From Bacteroides fragilis (GTDB taxonomy: Bacteria > Bacteroidota > Bacteroidia > Bacteroidales > Bacteroidaceae), in NCBI RefSeq assembly GCF_019583405.1, contig NZ_SZUU01000004.1, positions 186,001 to 250,000 on the forward strand: DNA of 64,000 nucleotides, given 5' to 3'. Position numbers and translations under genes: made by a program. This document shows, in pieces, positions 25,523 through 33,762 of the stretch (the first letter of the stretch is position 1; each line of letters opens with the position of its first letter). The notes beneath the pieces are model-generated. The model was given only the letters and a program-made list of their open reading frames with translations, was not told where the DNA came from and searched no databases.

Positions 25523-27193
25523 ATGAAAAGAATATGGATATATATGTTGGCAGGTGTTTGGGGGATACTCATCTCCTCCTGCTCGGGATTCCTGGATACT
25601 GCCCCTAACGATGCGCTAGATCCATCCAATACTTGGAAAACGGAACAGGATGCCGAGAAGTTCTTGGTGGGTTGTTATGATGATTGGATTGACGAAAAAG
25701 GTATCTACTATTGGGATTGCGCCTCTGATTTCGGATACAGCAATTTCCTGTGGGACCACTACCAGAGCATAGGCAACGGTTCGATGGCTGCCGGACTGAA
25801 AGAGGTTGCCGATTATTATACTTTTGGAAAGATTCGCAGTTGCAATGATTTCCTGAAAAACATGGAAGCTGTGACGTTTGCCGACGAAGCCAGGAAGAGG
25901 GACATGATGGCACAAGTGAAAGTAATCCGTGCGTACGATTATTTCAACAAGAATTGGCATTATGGCGGAGTGCCCATCATCGATTCTTATACTTCGCGAG
26001 AGGAAGCGATGGTTCCTCGCAATACGGAGGCAGAAGTGAATAAATTCATTGAGGATGAACTGGATGCGGCTATCCCTATGTTTATGGAGGACAAAGCGAG
26101 TGGTCCGGGTTATATCGACCGCGCCACGGCATTGGCTGTGAAAATGCGTCATGCCCTCTATTATGCTAAGTACAATCGGGCTAAGGAGGCGGCACAAGCC
26201 ATTATTGACATGGGTAAGTTTGAATTGGAAAAAGATTATGCGCGCCTGTTCAGATTGGAAGGAAAAGATTCCAAGGAGGTGATTGCAGCCGTTCATCACA
26301 TTGAGAATTTTGATGGTAATGGATGGATAGGCTCCATGTATAACAATATGGACGGGGGATGGTCGTCTATGGTTCCTTCATGGAACTTGGTGGATTGCTA
26401 CGAAATGGACAACGGCTTGACCAAAGAAGAGGCAGGTAATTATTATGATCCCGAGCATCCGTTTGCCAACCGAGATCCCCGCTTGGCAATGACCATAGCC
26501 TTTCCCGGCATGGACTGGGTAAGGGAGAATGGTACGGTTGAGGTGCTGAATACCATGGATGAGTTCCTGCCTTGGGATGTGAATGGAGATGGAAAGGTAG
26601 ATGAGAACGATAAGAACAAGAATCATCCTATTGCTGCCAATAACTCTTCCAAGACAGCCTTGACGTGGGGTAAGTATCTGTTTCCCATGTCCCAATATTA
26701 CAATATATGGGATACGGGTACCAATACTGTCCTTTTTCGTTATGCCGAAGTACTGTTGTGCTATGCTGAGGCAGAGAATGAACTGAATGGTCCGTCCGAT
26801 GATGTATATGATAAGTTGAATCTTATTCGTAATCGTGTGGGCATGCCCCATGTGGATGTGGCTAAGTACAATACTCAGGATAAGCTGCGTGAGCTGATTC
26901 GACGAGAGCGTTCCATAGAAATGGCCGGTGAAGGGCTTCGTCGTGCCGATATCCTCCGTTGGAGGGACGCTGCGGGGAAGATGTTGGCAGAAACCCTGCT
27001 GAATGGCGATTTGTTGCGTCCTATGGGAACTATTGATTATGCTGAAGCTAATCCTTATAAGCGGGCGGTGGTAAATCCGAACAGAAAGGTCTTGATAGAA
27101 CCACGCAGCTTTGCTCCTTATAATCGATATCTGCCTATTCCGCAGAAATACAGGGATTTAAATGATAAGCTGGAACAGAATGAAGGGTATTGA
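25523..27193 (+). CDS. SusD2: SusD/RagB surface glycan-binding lipoprotein
   Basis: A 556-residue lipoprotein, lipobox ISSC near residue 20, partner of SusC2. It is strongly similar to SusD1 over its whole length, including CASDFGYSNFLWD, YTSREEA and a calcium-loop-like DVNGDGKVDEND at residues 352-363. It ends in LPIPQKYRDLNDKLEQNEGY. The stop lies only 21 bp from the end of the convergent sigma-factor gene and no terminator hairpin is visible in between, so read-through would make antisense RNA to the sigma gene. Confidence 0.95.
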   Translation: MKRIWIYMLAGVWGILISSCSGFLDTAPNDALDPSNTWKTEQDAEKFLVGCYDDWIDEKGIYYWDCASDFGYSNFLWDHYQSIGNGSMAAGLKEVADYYTFGKIRSCNDFLKNMEAVTFADEARKRDMMAQVKVIRAYDYFNKNWHYGGVPIIDSYTSREEAMVPRNTEAEVNKFIEDELDAAIPMFMEDKASGPGYIDRATALAVKMRHALYYAKYNRAKEAAQAIIDMGKFELEKDYARLFRLEGKDSKEVIAAVHHIENFDGNGWIGSMYNNMDGGWSSMVPSWNLVDCYEMDNGLTKEEAGNYYDPEHPFANRDPRLAMTIAFPGMDWVRENGTVEVLNTMDEFLPWDVNGDGKVDENDKNKNHPIAANNSSKTALTWGKYLFPMSQYYNIWDTGTNTVLFRYAEVLLCYAEAENELNGPSDDVYDKLNLIRNRVGMPHVDVAKYNTQDKLRELIRRERSIEMAGEGLRRADILRWRDAAGKMLAETLLNGDLLRPMGTIDYAEANPYKRAVVNPNRKVLIEPRSFAPYNRYLPIPQKYRDLNDKLEQNEGY

Positions 27194-27214
27194 TAAGGCA
27201 TGTTTGCTCGTTTC

Positions 27215-27757
27215 TTAAAACAAATAAGCATATTTACTGTCAAGAAAGCTTTTTATACGTTTAAGGGATTTAGTGATTTGTGCCTCTACGGTTTTTACTG
27301 ATATGTTCAGTTCATCAGCTATTTCTTGATTGGTTTTGTTCCCTTCGCGACTCAGTCGGAATACCTGCTGGCATTTGTCGGGTAATGCACAAATAGCTTC
27401 CTGTATCAGAAAAGTCAATTCTTCCATTTCAAGCGTAGAGGTAGTTTCATTGTTGGCGATGTCACCTGCTTCGTCAAGTGAAAGTGTAGACTTTTTATCC
27501 CGCAAGAAGTTGAGGCATCGGTTGCGTACTGCTTGGAATAGATAGGCTTTCAATGATAAGGTCAGGTTGATTTGGGCACTATGTTCCCATAGATGCATGT
27601 AGATGTCAAGAACGAGTTCTTCCTCTTCTTGTGTATCGGTCAGATATAAATGCGCATAGCGACAGAGGGGCACGAAATACAAATCAAATAAATATTTGAA
27701 AGCGTGCTCATCTTTAGATTGTATAAGTTTTAACAATAAAATGTCGTCTGCAATCAT
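27215..27757 (-). CDS. ECF RNA polymerase sigma factor, sigma-70 family
   Basis: A 180-residue Bacteroides-type ECF sigma factor. Region 2 includes HAFKYLFDLYFVPLCRYAHL and the DIYMHLWEH stretch. Region 4 has the helix-turn-helix TNQEIADELNISVKTVEAQI, after the LPDKCQQVFRLSREG segment typical of this group. The ATG at 27757 gives the normal family length; the frame stays open to an ATG at 27865 (216 residues). It is convergent to susD2 and separate from its presumed anti-sigma gene by the whole susC2-susD2 pair, instead of sitting directly before fecR as in the loci at 42.1 and 57.7 kb. It likely drives the three AAGGG(T/A)TA-N13-TGTC promoters; this is inference. No copy of that motif is seen before the sigma gene itself. 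Confidence 0.92.
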   Translation of the reverse strand: MIADDILLLKLIQSKDEHAFKYLFDLYFVPLCRYAHLYLTDTQEEEELVLDIYMHLWEHSAQINLTLSLKAYLFQAVRNRCLNFLRDKKSTLSLDEAGDIANNETTSTLEMEELTFLIQEAICALPDKCQQVFRLSREGNKTNQEIADELNISVKTVEAQITKSLKRIKSFLDSKYAYLF

Positions 27758-27966
27758 ATCGGTACAAAGGATAAAATCATTCTTTTTAGTAGAGATTGAC
27801 AATAATTGGGCGGTAAAGTTATAAATTATTTGAGAATTTGAGAAATTCTTATCAAATAACATCAAATAGTATTGCTAATGGACCTGTTCTTTTTTTCCAG
27901 ATGAGTTTTTCTTTGATGCAACTACATGTGTGTTTACTGCAAAGTTGCTGCATGTTGTTTGCAGCG

Positions 27967-28000
27967 CCACTGCAAAAGATGCACAGAAATTTTGCAGTGG
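27967..28000. other. Perfect 11-bp inverted repeat upstream of the sigma gene
   Basis: CCACTGCAAAA (27967-27977) pairs perfectly with TTTTGCAGTGG (27990-28000) around 12 bases. Further TGCA-containing words (GTTGCTGCATG, TTTGCAGCG) crowd the preceding 50 bp. It lies 210 bp upstream of the sigma start and 86 bp from the IS end. It could be an operator or a hairpin. Otherwise the stretch 27758-28086 has no gene. Confidence 0.4.
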
Positions 28001-28086
28001 GAAGCTGTTGAAAACCAATAATATACTATTAGAGTAAATTACATGTTTTCCAGGTCATATCTGATTATAAAGCAACACTATTCCAT

Positions 28087-28126
28087 GGGGTTGTGTCTCA
28101 AAACGTTGGCACAACCTTTTTTTATG
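28087..28126 (+). repeat. Left terminal inverted repeat of the IS
   Basis: A 40-base left end, GGGGTTGTGTCTCAAAACGT onwards. It matches the right end with a 2-base insertion and a few mismatches. Confidence 0.85.
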
Positions 28127-28129
28127 CGC

Positions 28130-28159
28130 AAAGCCCGGACTTGGGAAAGTCTGGGCTTT
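28130..28159 (+). terminator. Hairpin inside the left end of the IS
   Basis: AAAGCCCGGACT (28130-28141) pairs with AGTCTGGGCTTT (28148-28159), one G-T pair, 6-base loop. It lies between the IS end and the transposase start, where such hairpins block transcription entering from outside and so limit transposase production. Confidence 0.6.
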
Positions 28160-28205
28160 GTTATTACCCAAAGTTTATGTAACTTTAGGCATAAAGTTTT
28201 TCGTT

Positions 28206-29867
28206 ATGGCAAAGTTACATTTTCGTCCTTACATTCCCAACCAAACCGTTCTTTTTCCACAAAGAATTGATGAAAACATAGCTGCGGACGGCCCGGTCCG
28301 CATAGTCAACGCAGTTGTTGATAATCTCAATCCTGATAATTTCAAGAAGCTTTATAAAAAAACGGGCCGCTCAGCTTATCATCCTAAAATGATGCTCAAG
28401 GTAATTATCTACGCTTACATGAACAATATCTATTCCTGCCGTAAAATAGAGAAGCTTCTTTTGCGTGACATCCATTATATCTGGTTTGCCGGTCATGAGC
28501 ATCCGGATTTCATAACCATCAACCGTTTTCGTAACCGTGTAAAGGAAAAGATAAGCAACGTCTTCACGCAGTTGGTCCTTGTCCTTGCCGACAAGGGGTT
28601 CATCAGTCTTGACGTGGAATATATCGATGGTACCAAGATTGAATCCAAGGCCAACAAATATACTTTTGTCTGGCGTAAGAGCGTCGAAAAGAACCGCACA
28701 AGGTTGCTGAATAAGATTCGCATCCTTCTGGAGCAGGTGGATGAAGCCATTGTACAGGAGAACTCTGTAAAAGACACATCCGTGGAGTTGACTCCCTTCA
28801 TGCTCTCGGGCATAGTGGATGAACTTAAAGAAGTCCTGGAACACCGGCCTGCAACACAGGACAAGGAAGAAAAGAAAACCCTGCGGGAGAAAAAGAAACA
28901 GGTTAGGGAACTTGAATGGTATCGTGACAAGCTGATGGAATACGACAATCACCTTGATGTCCTTGGAGAACGTAACTCCTATTCCAAGACCGATCCCGGT
29001 GCCACATTCATGCGCATGAAAGAAGACGCCATGAAGAACGGGCAGACCAAGCCCGGGTATAATTTACAAACAGGTACTGAAAACCAATTCATCATAGACT
29101 TCCGGTTGTTTCCCAACCCTACCGATACGCTGACCCTAATCCCTTTCTTCCCCTCCTTCCAGCACCGCTATAACCGCTTACCGAGTATCGGTGCGGCAGA
29201 CTCCGGTTACGGCTCGGAAGAAAATTACCGATTCATGCAGGAGAACGGGATGGAAGCCTTTGTCAAGTACAACTACTTCCATAAAGAGCAGCGTTCTCGT
29301 TATATCCCTAACCCGTTCCATGCGGAAAGTCTCCATTACAATCCAGGGGAGGATTATTACGTTTGCCCTATGGGACAGCACATGAACCGTATAGGAACCA
29401 AACGTGATAAAACAGCGAGCGGATACAGCACCGAAAGTGCCCGGTATAAAGCACAAAGATGCGAAGGCTGTCCTTTGCATGGAAGTTGTTTTAAAGCACG
29501 GGGAAACCGTATTATAGAAGTCAACCACCGGTTAAACCAATACAAACGGCAGGCACGGGAAAGGTTGCTCTCAGAAGAAGGAGTCAGACATAGAGGCAGG
29601 CGGTGCATAGAACCGGAAGCTGTTTTCGGACAGATGAAATACAACATGGCATACAGAAGGTTCCGGCATGTGGGAGAAGACAAGGTGACAATGGACTTTG
29701 CTTTCTTTGCTATAGCGTTTAATATCAAAAAGATGTGTGCAAAAATGCGAAAAGCAGGAAAGGGACTTATTACATTTGTTAAATCTATGCTTATTGGGCT
29801 ATTTATAAACCGCTACAAGTGGAAGATAGCAACTTGTTACCAAATGAATGAGAAAAAAGCGGCATAG
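28206..29867 (+). CDS. IS1182-family DDE transposase
   Basis: A 553-residue transposase, full length with no frameshift. The ATG at 28206 (MAKLHFRPYIPNQ) is the family-typical start; the open frame continues upstream into the IS leader. The N-terminal DUF772-like part includes YHPKMMLKVIIYAYMNN. The DDE residues are probably Asp141 in YIDGTK, Asp332 in AADSGYG and Glu469 or Glu471 in IEPEAVFGQM. A cysteine cluster (CPMGQH, CEGCPLHGSC) precedes the last acidic residue. The element looks able to transpose. Confidence 0.93.
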   Translation: MAKLHFRPYIPNQTVLFPQRIDENIAADGPVRIVNAVVDNLNPDNFKKLYKKTGRSAYHPKMMLKVIIYAYMNNIYSCRKIEKLLLRDIHYIWFAGHEHPDFITINRFRNRVKEKISNVFTQLVLVLADKGFISLDVEYIDGTKIESKANKYTFVWRKSVEKNRTRLLNKIRILLEQVDEAIVQENSVKDTSVELTPFMLSGIVDELKEVLEHRPATQDKEEKKTLREKKKQVRELEWYRDKLMEYDNHLDVLGERNSYSKTDPGATFMRMKEDAMKNGQTKPGYNLQTGTENQFIIDFRLFPNPTDTLTLIPFFPSFQHRYNRLPSIGAADSGYGSEENYRFMQENGMEAFVKYNYFHKEQRSRYIPNPFHAESLHYNPGEDYYVCPMGQHMNRIGTKRDKTASGYSTESARYKAQRCEGCPLHGSCFKARGNRIIEVNHRLNQYKRQARERLLSEEGVRHRGRRCIEPEAVFGQMKYNMAYRRFRHVGEDKVTMDFAFFAIAFNIKKMCAKMRKAGKGLITFVKSMLIGLFINRYKWKIATCYQMNEKKAA

Positions 29868-29896
29868 CCAAAAGAAAAGATAGCAGGACTGTAAAA

Positions 29897-29934
29897 CGTA
29901 AAAAAAGGTTGTGCCAGCATTTTGACACAACCCC
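29897..29934 (-). repeat. Right terminal inverted repeat of the IS
   Basis: A 38-base right end. Read on the minus strand it starts GGGGTTGTGTCAAAATGCTG and continues into GGCACAACCTTTTTTTACG. The fifth C at 29935 makes the exact border uncertain by one base. Confidence 0.85.
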
Positions 29935-30006
29935 CTTTATGATTTTAGTTCTATTCCGGTCAATATCATCTACGGATTATTTATGGAATAAATGGTTGCA
30001 TGACTA

Positions 30007-31398
30007 TTATTGGGGGGTGAAGGAGAATGCAAGCGCGTTCACCTCTGTTTTCAGATTCTGAGGTAAATAGACACGTACCCGATTGTTCTTTATTTCCCAT
30101 CTTACTTTTTTACCGTTTTGAAGGCAGTAAACAGCACTTCCTTTAGCAGGAATATTATTTTCCCATTCTATGTAGTTAGGAAGAGTCCGGGCTTTCGGAT
30201 CACTGTATAATGCATACATTGTTTTTTTGTTTTTGTTCATGGTAAACCAAATGCCTTCACTATGATAGTCAGGAGTCGTAACGGTATTGTAGATAGCCGG
30301 GCCGTTTTTCGTCATCCATTCGCCTATAGTGTCCAACCGGCTGACAATTTCTTCTTGTAATATTCCTTCAGGGGTAGGGCCGACGCCGAGTAGTAAACTT
30401 CCGCCTTTAGCTACGATTTCCATTAACTTTGCTATCACTGTAGTGGGTGATTTGAATACCGCATGTGGAGTGTATCCCCAGTCTACTCCCAGTGTCATGC
30501 AAGTCTCCCATGGGTAGGGAAGTTGTTTGTCCGGGATTTGTTGTTCAGGGGTCTGATAATTTTCGTATTTACCATGGATGGTGCGGTCTACGAATAAAAT
30601 ACCCGGTTGTGCTTTTCGTGCCATTTGCGATATACGGTCCATGTCCAATACCGATTTGGTTCCGGGGTTATTTACCCATCCTCCGTCTAACCATAAAATG
30701 TCGATAGAACCGTAGTTGTGCATCAACTCGCTGATTTGGTTGTAAGTGAACTCTTTGAATTGATTCCAGCGCCAGGGGTTCTTTTCTATATTGTAATTCT
30801 GTGTACGGCGGGGAGTAGCGTAGCGGGGCCACCAATAATATTCCGAGTGCCAGTCCGGTTTAGAAAAATAGGCTCCTACCATTAAGTCGTTGTTGCGAAA
30901 AGCTTCAAACACATATTTGGCTACATCTGCCCGGGGATTTGTTTTGAAAGGACCCTTTGAAATTGAAAAATCGGAGTAAGCCGTGTTGAACATATTGAAT
31001 CCATCGTGATGTTTGGTGGTGAAGATGGCATAACGCATACCTGCCGCTTTGGCAGCCTGTGCCCACTGTTCCGGGTTGAAACGGGTAGGATTGAATGAAT
31101 CTTTCAATCCCCAATACCATTTTTTATAATCTTCATAGGCAATGGTACTATCACGCGGTATCCAATCCGCTTCTTCCGAACAGATGGACCATGATTCTAC
31201 AATTCCGGCAACGGAATATAATCCCCAGTGAATCAGCATTCCGAACTTCTGGTCCTGCCAGTGATGGAGTTTCCTGACCACCAGAGAATCTTCGGGCGGT
31301 GTATATTGGTCAGAGCGTTCATGGACATATTGTGCTTTCGCATTGAAAGCAAATACAAAGAGTAAGGTAAGTGCAAATAATAATTTGTAGCTTTTCAT
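30007..31398 (-). CDS. GH29 alpha-L-fucosidase, secreted
   Basis: A 463-residue GH29 enzyme. Signal peptide LLFALTLLFVFAFNAKAQ (about 6-23). GH29 landmarks are KFGMLIHWGLYS (about 51-62), FTTKHHDGFNMF (126-137) and the nucleophile Asp238 in LWLDGGW. The C-terminal beta-sandwich is short. It removes terminal alpha-L-fucose from glycans, probably in the periplasm. It is transcribed away from topB from a divergent promoter region and runs toward the IS and the ECF sigma gene. It may once have been functionally tied to the PUL, but no ECF motif is seen before it, so membership of that regulon is not supported. Confidence 0.93.
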   Translation of the reverse strand: MKSYKLLFALTLLFVFAFNAKAQYVHERSDQYTPPEDSLVVRKLHHWQDQKFGMLIHWGLYSVAGIVESWSICSEEADWIPRDSTIAYEDYKKWYWGLKDSFNPTRFNPEQWAQAAKAAGMRYAIFTTKHHDGFNMFNTAYSDFSISKGPFKTNPRADVAKYVFEAFRNNDLMVGAYFSKPDWHSEYYWWPRYATPRRTQNYNIEKNPWRWNQFKEFTYNQISELMHNYGSIDILWLDGGWVNNPGTKSVLDMDRISQMARKAQPGILFVDRTIHGKYENYQTPEQQIPDKQLPYPWETCMTLGVDWGYTPHAVFKSPTTVIAKLMEIVAKGGSLLLGVGPTPEGILQEEIVSRLDTIGEWMTKNGPAIYNTVTTPDYHSEGIWFTMNKNKKTMYALYSDPKARTLPNYIEWENNIPAKGSAVYCLQNGKKVRWEIKNNRVRVYLPQNLKTEVNALAFSFTPQ

Positions 31399-31428
31399 GT
31401 CTTTTTAATTTTTAAAGGTTGTACAGAG

Positions 31429-31436
31429 CAAAGCTA
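31429..31436 (-). promoter_or_regulatory. -7 element of the GH29 promoter
   Basis: TAGCTTTG on the minus strand fits the Bacteroides TAnnTTTG -7 consensus, 30 bp before the GH29 ATG. No convincing -33 TTG at the usual distance is seen. Confidence 0.45.
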
Positions 31437-31483
31437 CAAAATAAATGGCGATGGATTACTACTTCCCCCTTTCTATTTTTTTG

Positions 31484-31491
31484 TATCTTTG
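31484..31491 (+). promoter_or_regulatory. -7 element of the topB promoter
   Basis: TATCTTTG is an exact TAnnTTTG -7 box, 31 bp before the ATG at 31523. It lies inside the upstream-extended reading frame and so supports that start. Confidence 0.55.
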
Positions 31492-31522
31492 TCTGCTCAA
31501 TTCTCATTATAATAAAAAACAA

Positions 31523-33673
31523 ATGATAGTTTGCATTGCCGAAAAGCCCTCTGTGGCACGTGATATTGCTGATATATTAGGAGCCCGCGAACGGAAAGAG
31601 GGGTATATTGAGGGGAACGGATACCAGGTAACCTGGACGTTCGGCCATCTTTGTACCCTGAAAGAACCCCATGAATATACTCCCGGATGGAAATCATGGA
31701 GTTTGGGCAGCCTGCCTATGATTCCTCCTCGTTTTGGCATTAAACTGATAGAGAACCCTACTTACGAAAAGCAATTCCATATTATTGAAAGGTTGATGCA
31801 ACAGGCCGATGAGATTATCAACTGTGGTGATGCCGGGCAAGAAGGAGAGCTGATTCAGCGGTGGGTGATGCAGAAAGCCGGAGCGCGGTGTCCGGTAAAA
31901 CGTTTGTGGATTTCTTCGCTGACCGAGGAGGCTATTAAAGAGGGATTTGCAAAGTTAAAAGATCAGGATGATTTTCAACCGCTTTACGAGGCAGGTATGT
32001 CCAGAGCCATTGGCGACTGGCTGCTTGGGATGAATGCTACGCGACTTTATACCGTAAAATATGGGCAGAACCGACAAGTGCTTTCTATCGGACGTGTTCA
32101 GACACCTACTCTTGCCCTTATTGTCAATCGGCAGCTTGATATTGAAAATTTTCAGCCAAAACAATATTGGGAACTGAAAACAATGTACCGTGATACAACT
32201 TTTTCTGCCCTTATTCGTAAGAGTGATGAAGAGTTGGCTGCTGAAGAAGAAAAGGCCGGTGGCAAGGCTAAGAGAACAGAGAACCGGGGCATTGACCCGA
32301 TAGCTAACCGTGATGAGGGAATGGCATTGGTAGAACGTATTAAAAACCTGCCTTTCGTAGTAACTTCTGTGGTTAAGAAAGACGGGAAAGAGTATGCTCC
32401 CCGTTTGTTCGACCTGACCTCTCTTCAGGTGGAGTGCAATAAGAAATTTGCCTATTCTGCTGACGAGACCCTGAAACTGATTCAGTCGCTTTATGAAAAG
32501 AAAGTGACTACTTATCCGCGTGTAGATACTACTTTCCTCAGTGATGATATTTATCCCAAATGTCCGAATATCTTAAAAGGGCTGAAAGATTACGAAGTAC
32601 TGACTGCACCGTTGTCCGGAACTTCATTGCCTAAGTCAAAAAAAGTTTTTGATAGTTCGAAAGTAACCGATCACCATGCCATTATTCCCACAGGGGTTCA
32701 TCCGCAAAATCTGACGGATATGGAACGTAAGGTTTTCGATCTGATAGCCCGTCGGTTTATAGCCGTTTTTTATCCTGATTGTAAAGTCTCTACCACGACT
32801 GTAATGGGGGAGGTAGATGGCATTGAATTCAAGGTGACTGGAAAGCAGATTCTGGAACCGGGATGGCGTGTGGTCTTTTCCAAAGATGTGAAAGATCCGA
32901 ATGAAGAAAAAGAAAGTGAAGAGGAGAATGTACTTCCTGTTTTCGTGAAAGGAGAAAGTGGCCCGCATCTACCCGACTTGAATGAGAAATGGACTCAGCC
33001 ACCTAAACCTTATACCGAAGCCACTCTGCTTCGTGCGATGGAAACTGCCGGTAAATTGGTTGACAACGATGAACTTCGAGATGCGTTAAAAGAAAATGGT
33101 ATTGGTCGGCCATCTACCCGTGCAGCTATTATCGAGACCCTTTTTAAGCGTAATTATATCCGTAAGGAGAAAAAGAACCTGATAGCTACCCCTACAGGAG
33201 TGGAATTGATCCAGTTGATTCATGAAGAGTTGTTGAAATCAGCTGAGTTGACGGGTATTTGGGAGAAAAAGTTACGTGAGATAGAGAGGAAGACTTATGA
33301 TGCACGGCAGTTTCTTGAAGAGTTAAAGTTGATGGTAGCCGAAATAGTCAACAGTGTTCTGTCTGATAATACAAACCGCCGTATCACTATTCAGGAAGCG
33401 GCAACGGCGGAAGAAGAAAAGAAGAAGAAAGAACCGAAGAAACGAGAACGTAAACCCACTGCTCCGAAAGAGAAAAAGATGAAAGTCATTTCTGCAACTG
33501 AGAATGCGTCTCCTGCCACCGGATCGGCTCAACCGGATGTGCTGGCAGGGGCAGACTCTTTGGTTGGACAACTTTGTCCGCTTTGCGGAAAAGGAACGAT
33601 TATTAAAGGTAAAACTGCTTATGGTTGTTCCGAATGGAGAAATGGATGCACTTATCGGAAAGCCTTCGAGTAG
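31523..33673 (+). CDS. topB: DNA topoisomerase III (type IA)
   Basis: A 716-residue type IA topoisomerase that relaxes and decatenates DNA through a 5'-phosphotyrosine break. The ATG at 31523 begins the TOPRIM domain directly (IVCIAEKPSVARDIADILG). Acidic metal ligands lie in the NCGDAGQEGELI segment, the conserved SIGRVQTPTLALIV motif follows, and the active-site tyrosine is Tyr331 in TTYPRVD. The C-terminus has a lysine-rich linker (KKKKEPKKRERKP) and a four-cysteine zinc-ribbon-like end (CPLCGKG to CSEWRNGC). Bacteroides genomes often carry topB copies on conjugative elements, but no conjugation genes are near, so a chromosomal copy is likely. Confidence 0.95.
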   Translation: MIVCIAEKPSVARDIADILGARERKEGYIEGNGYQVTWTFGHLCTLKEPHEYTPGWKSWSLGSLPMIPPRFGIKLIENPTYEKQFHIIERLMQQADEIINCGDAGQEGELIQRWVMQKAGARCPVKRLWISSLTEEAIKEGFAKLKDQDDFQPLYEAGMSRAIGDWLLGMNATRLYTVKYGQNRQVLSIGRVQTPTLALIVNRQLDIENFQPKQYWELKTMYRDTTFSALIRKSDEELAAEEEKAGGKAKRTENRGIDPIANRDEGMALVERIKNLPFVVTSVVKKDGKEYAPRLFDLTSLQVECNKKFAYSADETLKLIQSLYEKKVTTYPRVDTTFLSDDIYPKCPNILKGLKDYEVLTAPLSGTSLPKSKKVFDSSKVTDHHAIIPTGVHPQNLTDMERKVFDLIARRFIAVFYPDCKVSTTTVMGEVDGIEFKVTGKQILEPGWRVVFSKDVKDPNEEKESEEENVLPVFVKGESGPHLPDLNEKWTQPPKPYTEATLLRAMETAGKLVDNDELRDALKENGIGRPSTRAAIIETLFKRNYIRKEKKNLIATPTGVELIQLIHEELLKSAELTGIWEKKLREIERKTYDARQFLEELKLMVAEIVNSVLSDNTNRRITIQEAATAEEEKKKKEPKKRERKPTAPKEKKMKVISATENASPATGSAQPDVLAGADSLVGQLCPLCGKGTIIKGKTAYGCSEWRNGCTYRKAFE

Positions 33674-33719
33674 TCTTGTTGTTTTGTTAATACATAATTT
33701 TAACTGAACTATTTTGTAA

Positions 33720-33762
33720 AAGGCTCGTTATTAATACCACTTATCAATTAATAATGAGCCTT
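33720..33762 (+). terminator. Hairpin at the topB / DUF4396 junction
   Basis: AGGCTCGTTATTAAT (33721-33735) pairs with ATTAATAATGAGCCT (33747-33761) with a single G-T pair, extended by one A-T pair at each end. It may end topB transcription. Its right arm contains the ATG at 33754 and ends just before the in-frame ATG at 33763. Confidence 0.55.

Larger units (their letters stand above)
28087..29934 (+). mobile_element. IS1182-family insertion sequence, complete
   Basis: An 1848-bp element bounded by imperfect inverted repeats that start GGGGTTGTGTC and share GGCACAACCTTTTTTTA. It encodes one intact transposase. The flanking bases (CCAT to the left, CTTT to the right) show no clear target duplication. 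It lies between the ECF sigma gene and the fucosidase gene, both on the minus strand, and interrupts no visible ORF. Confidence 0.9.

Noticed and set aside
28083..28090. CCATGGGG as a target duplication of the IS.
   Set aside because: The right flank reads CTTT after the last C of the repeat; no matching direct repeat is present.
30007..31398. Inclusion of the GH29 fucosidase in the region-1 ECF regulon.
   Set aside because: No AAGGG(T/A)TA-N13-TGTC motif on the minus strand upstream of it; it has a plain -7 box instead, and the IS lies between it and the PUL.
31445..31522. An N-terminal extension of topoisomerase III.
   Set aside because: The TAnnTTTG promoter box lies inside it, and the TOPRIM domain begins exactly at the ATG at 31523.
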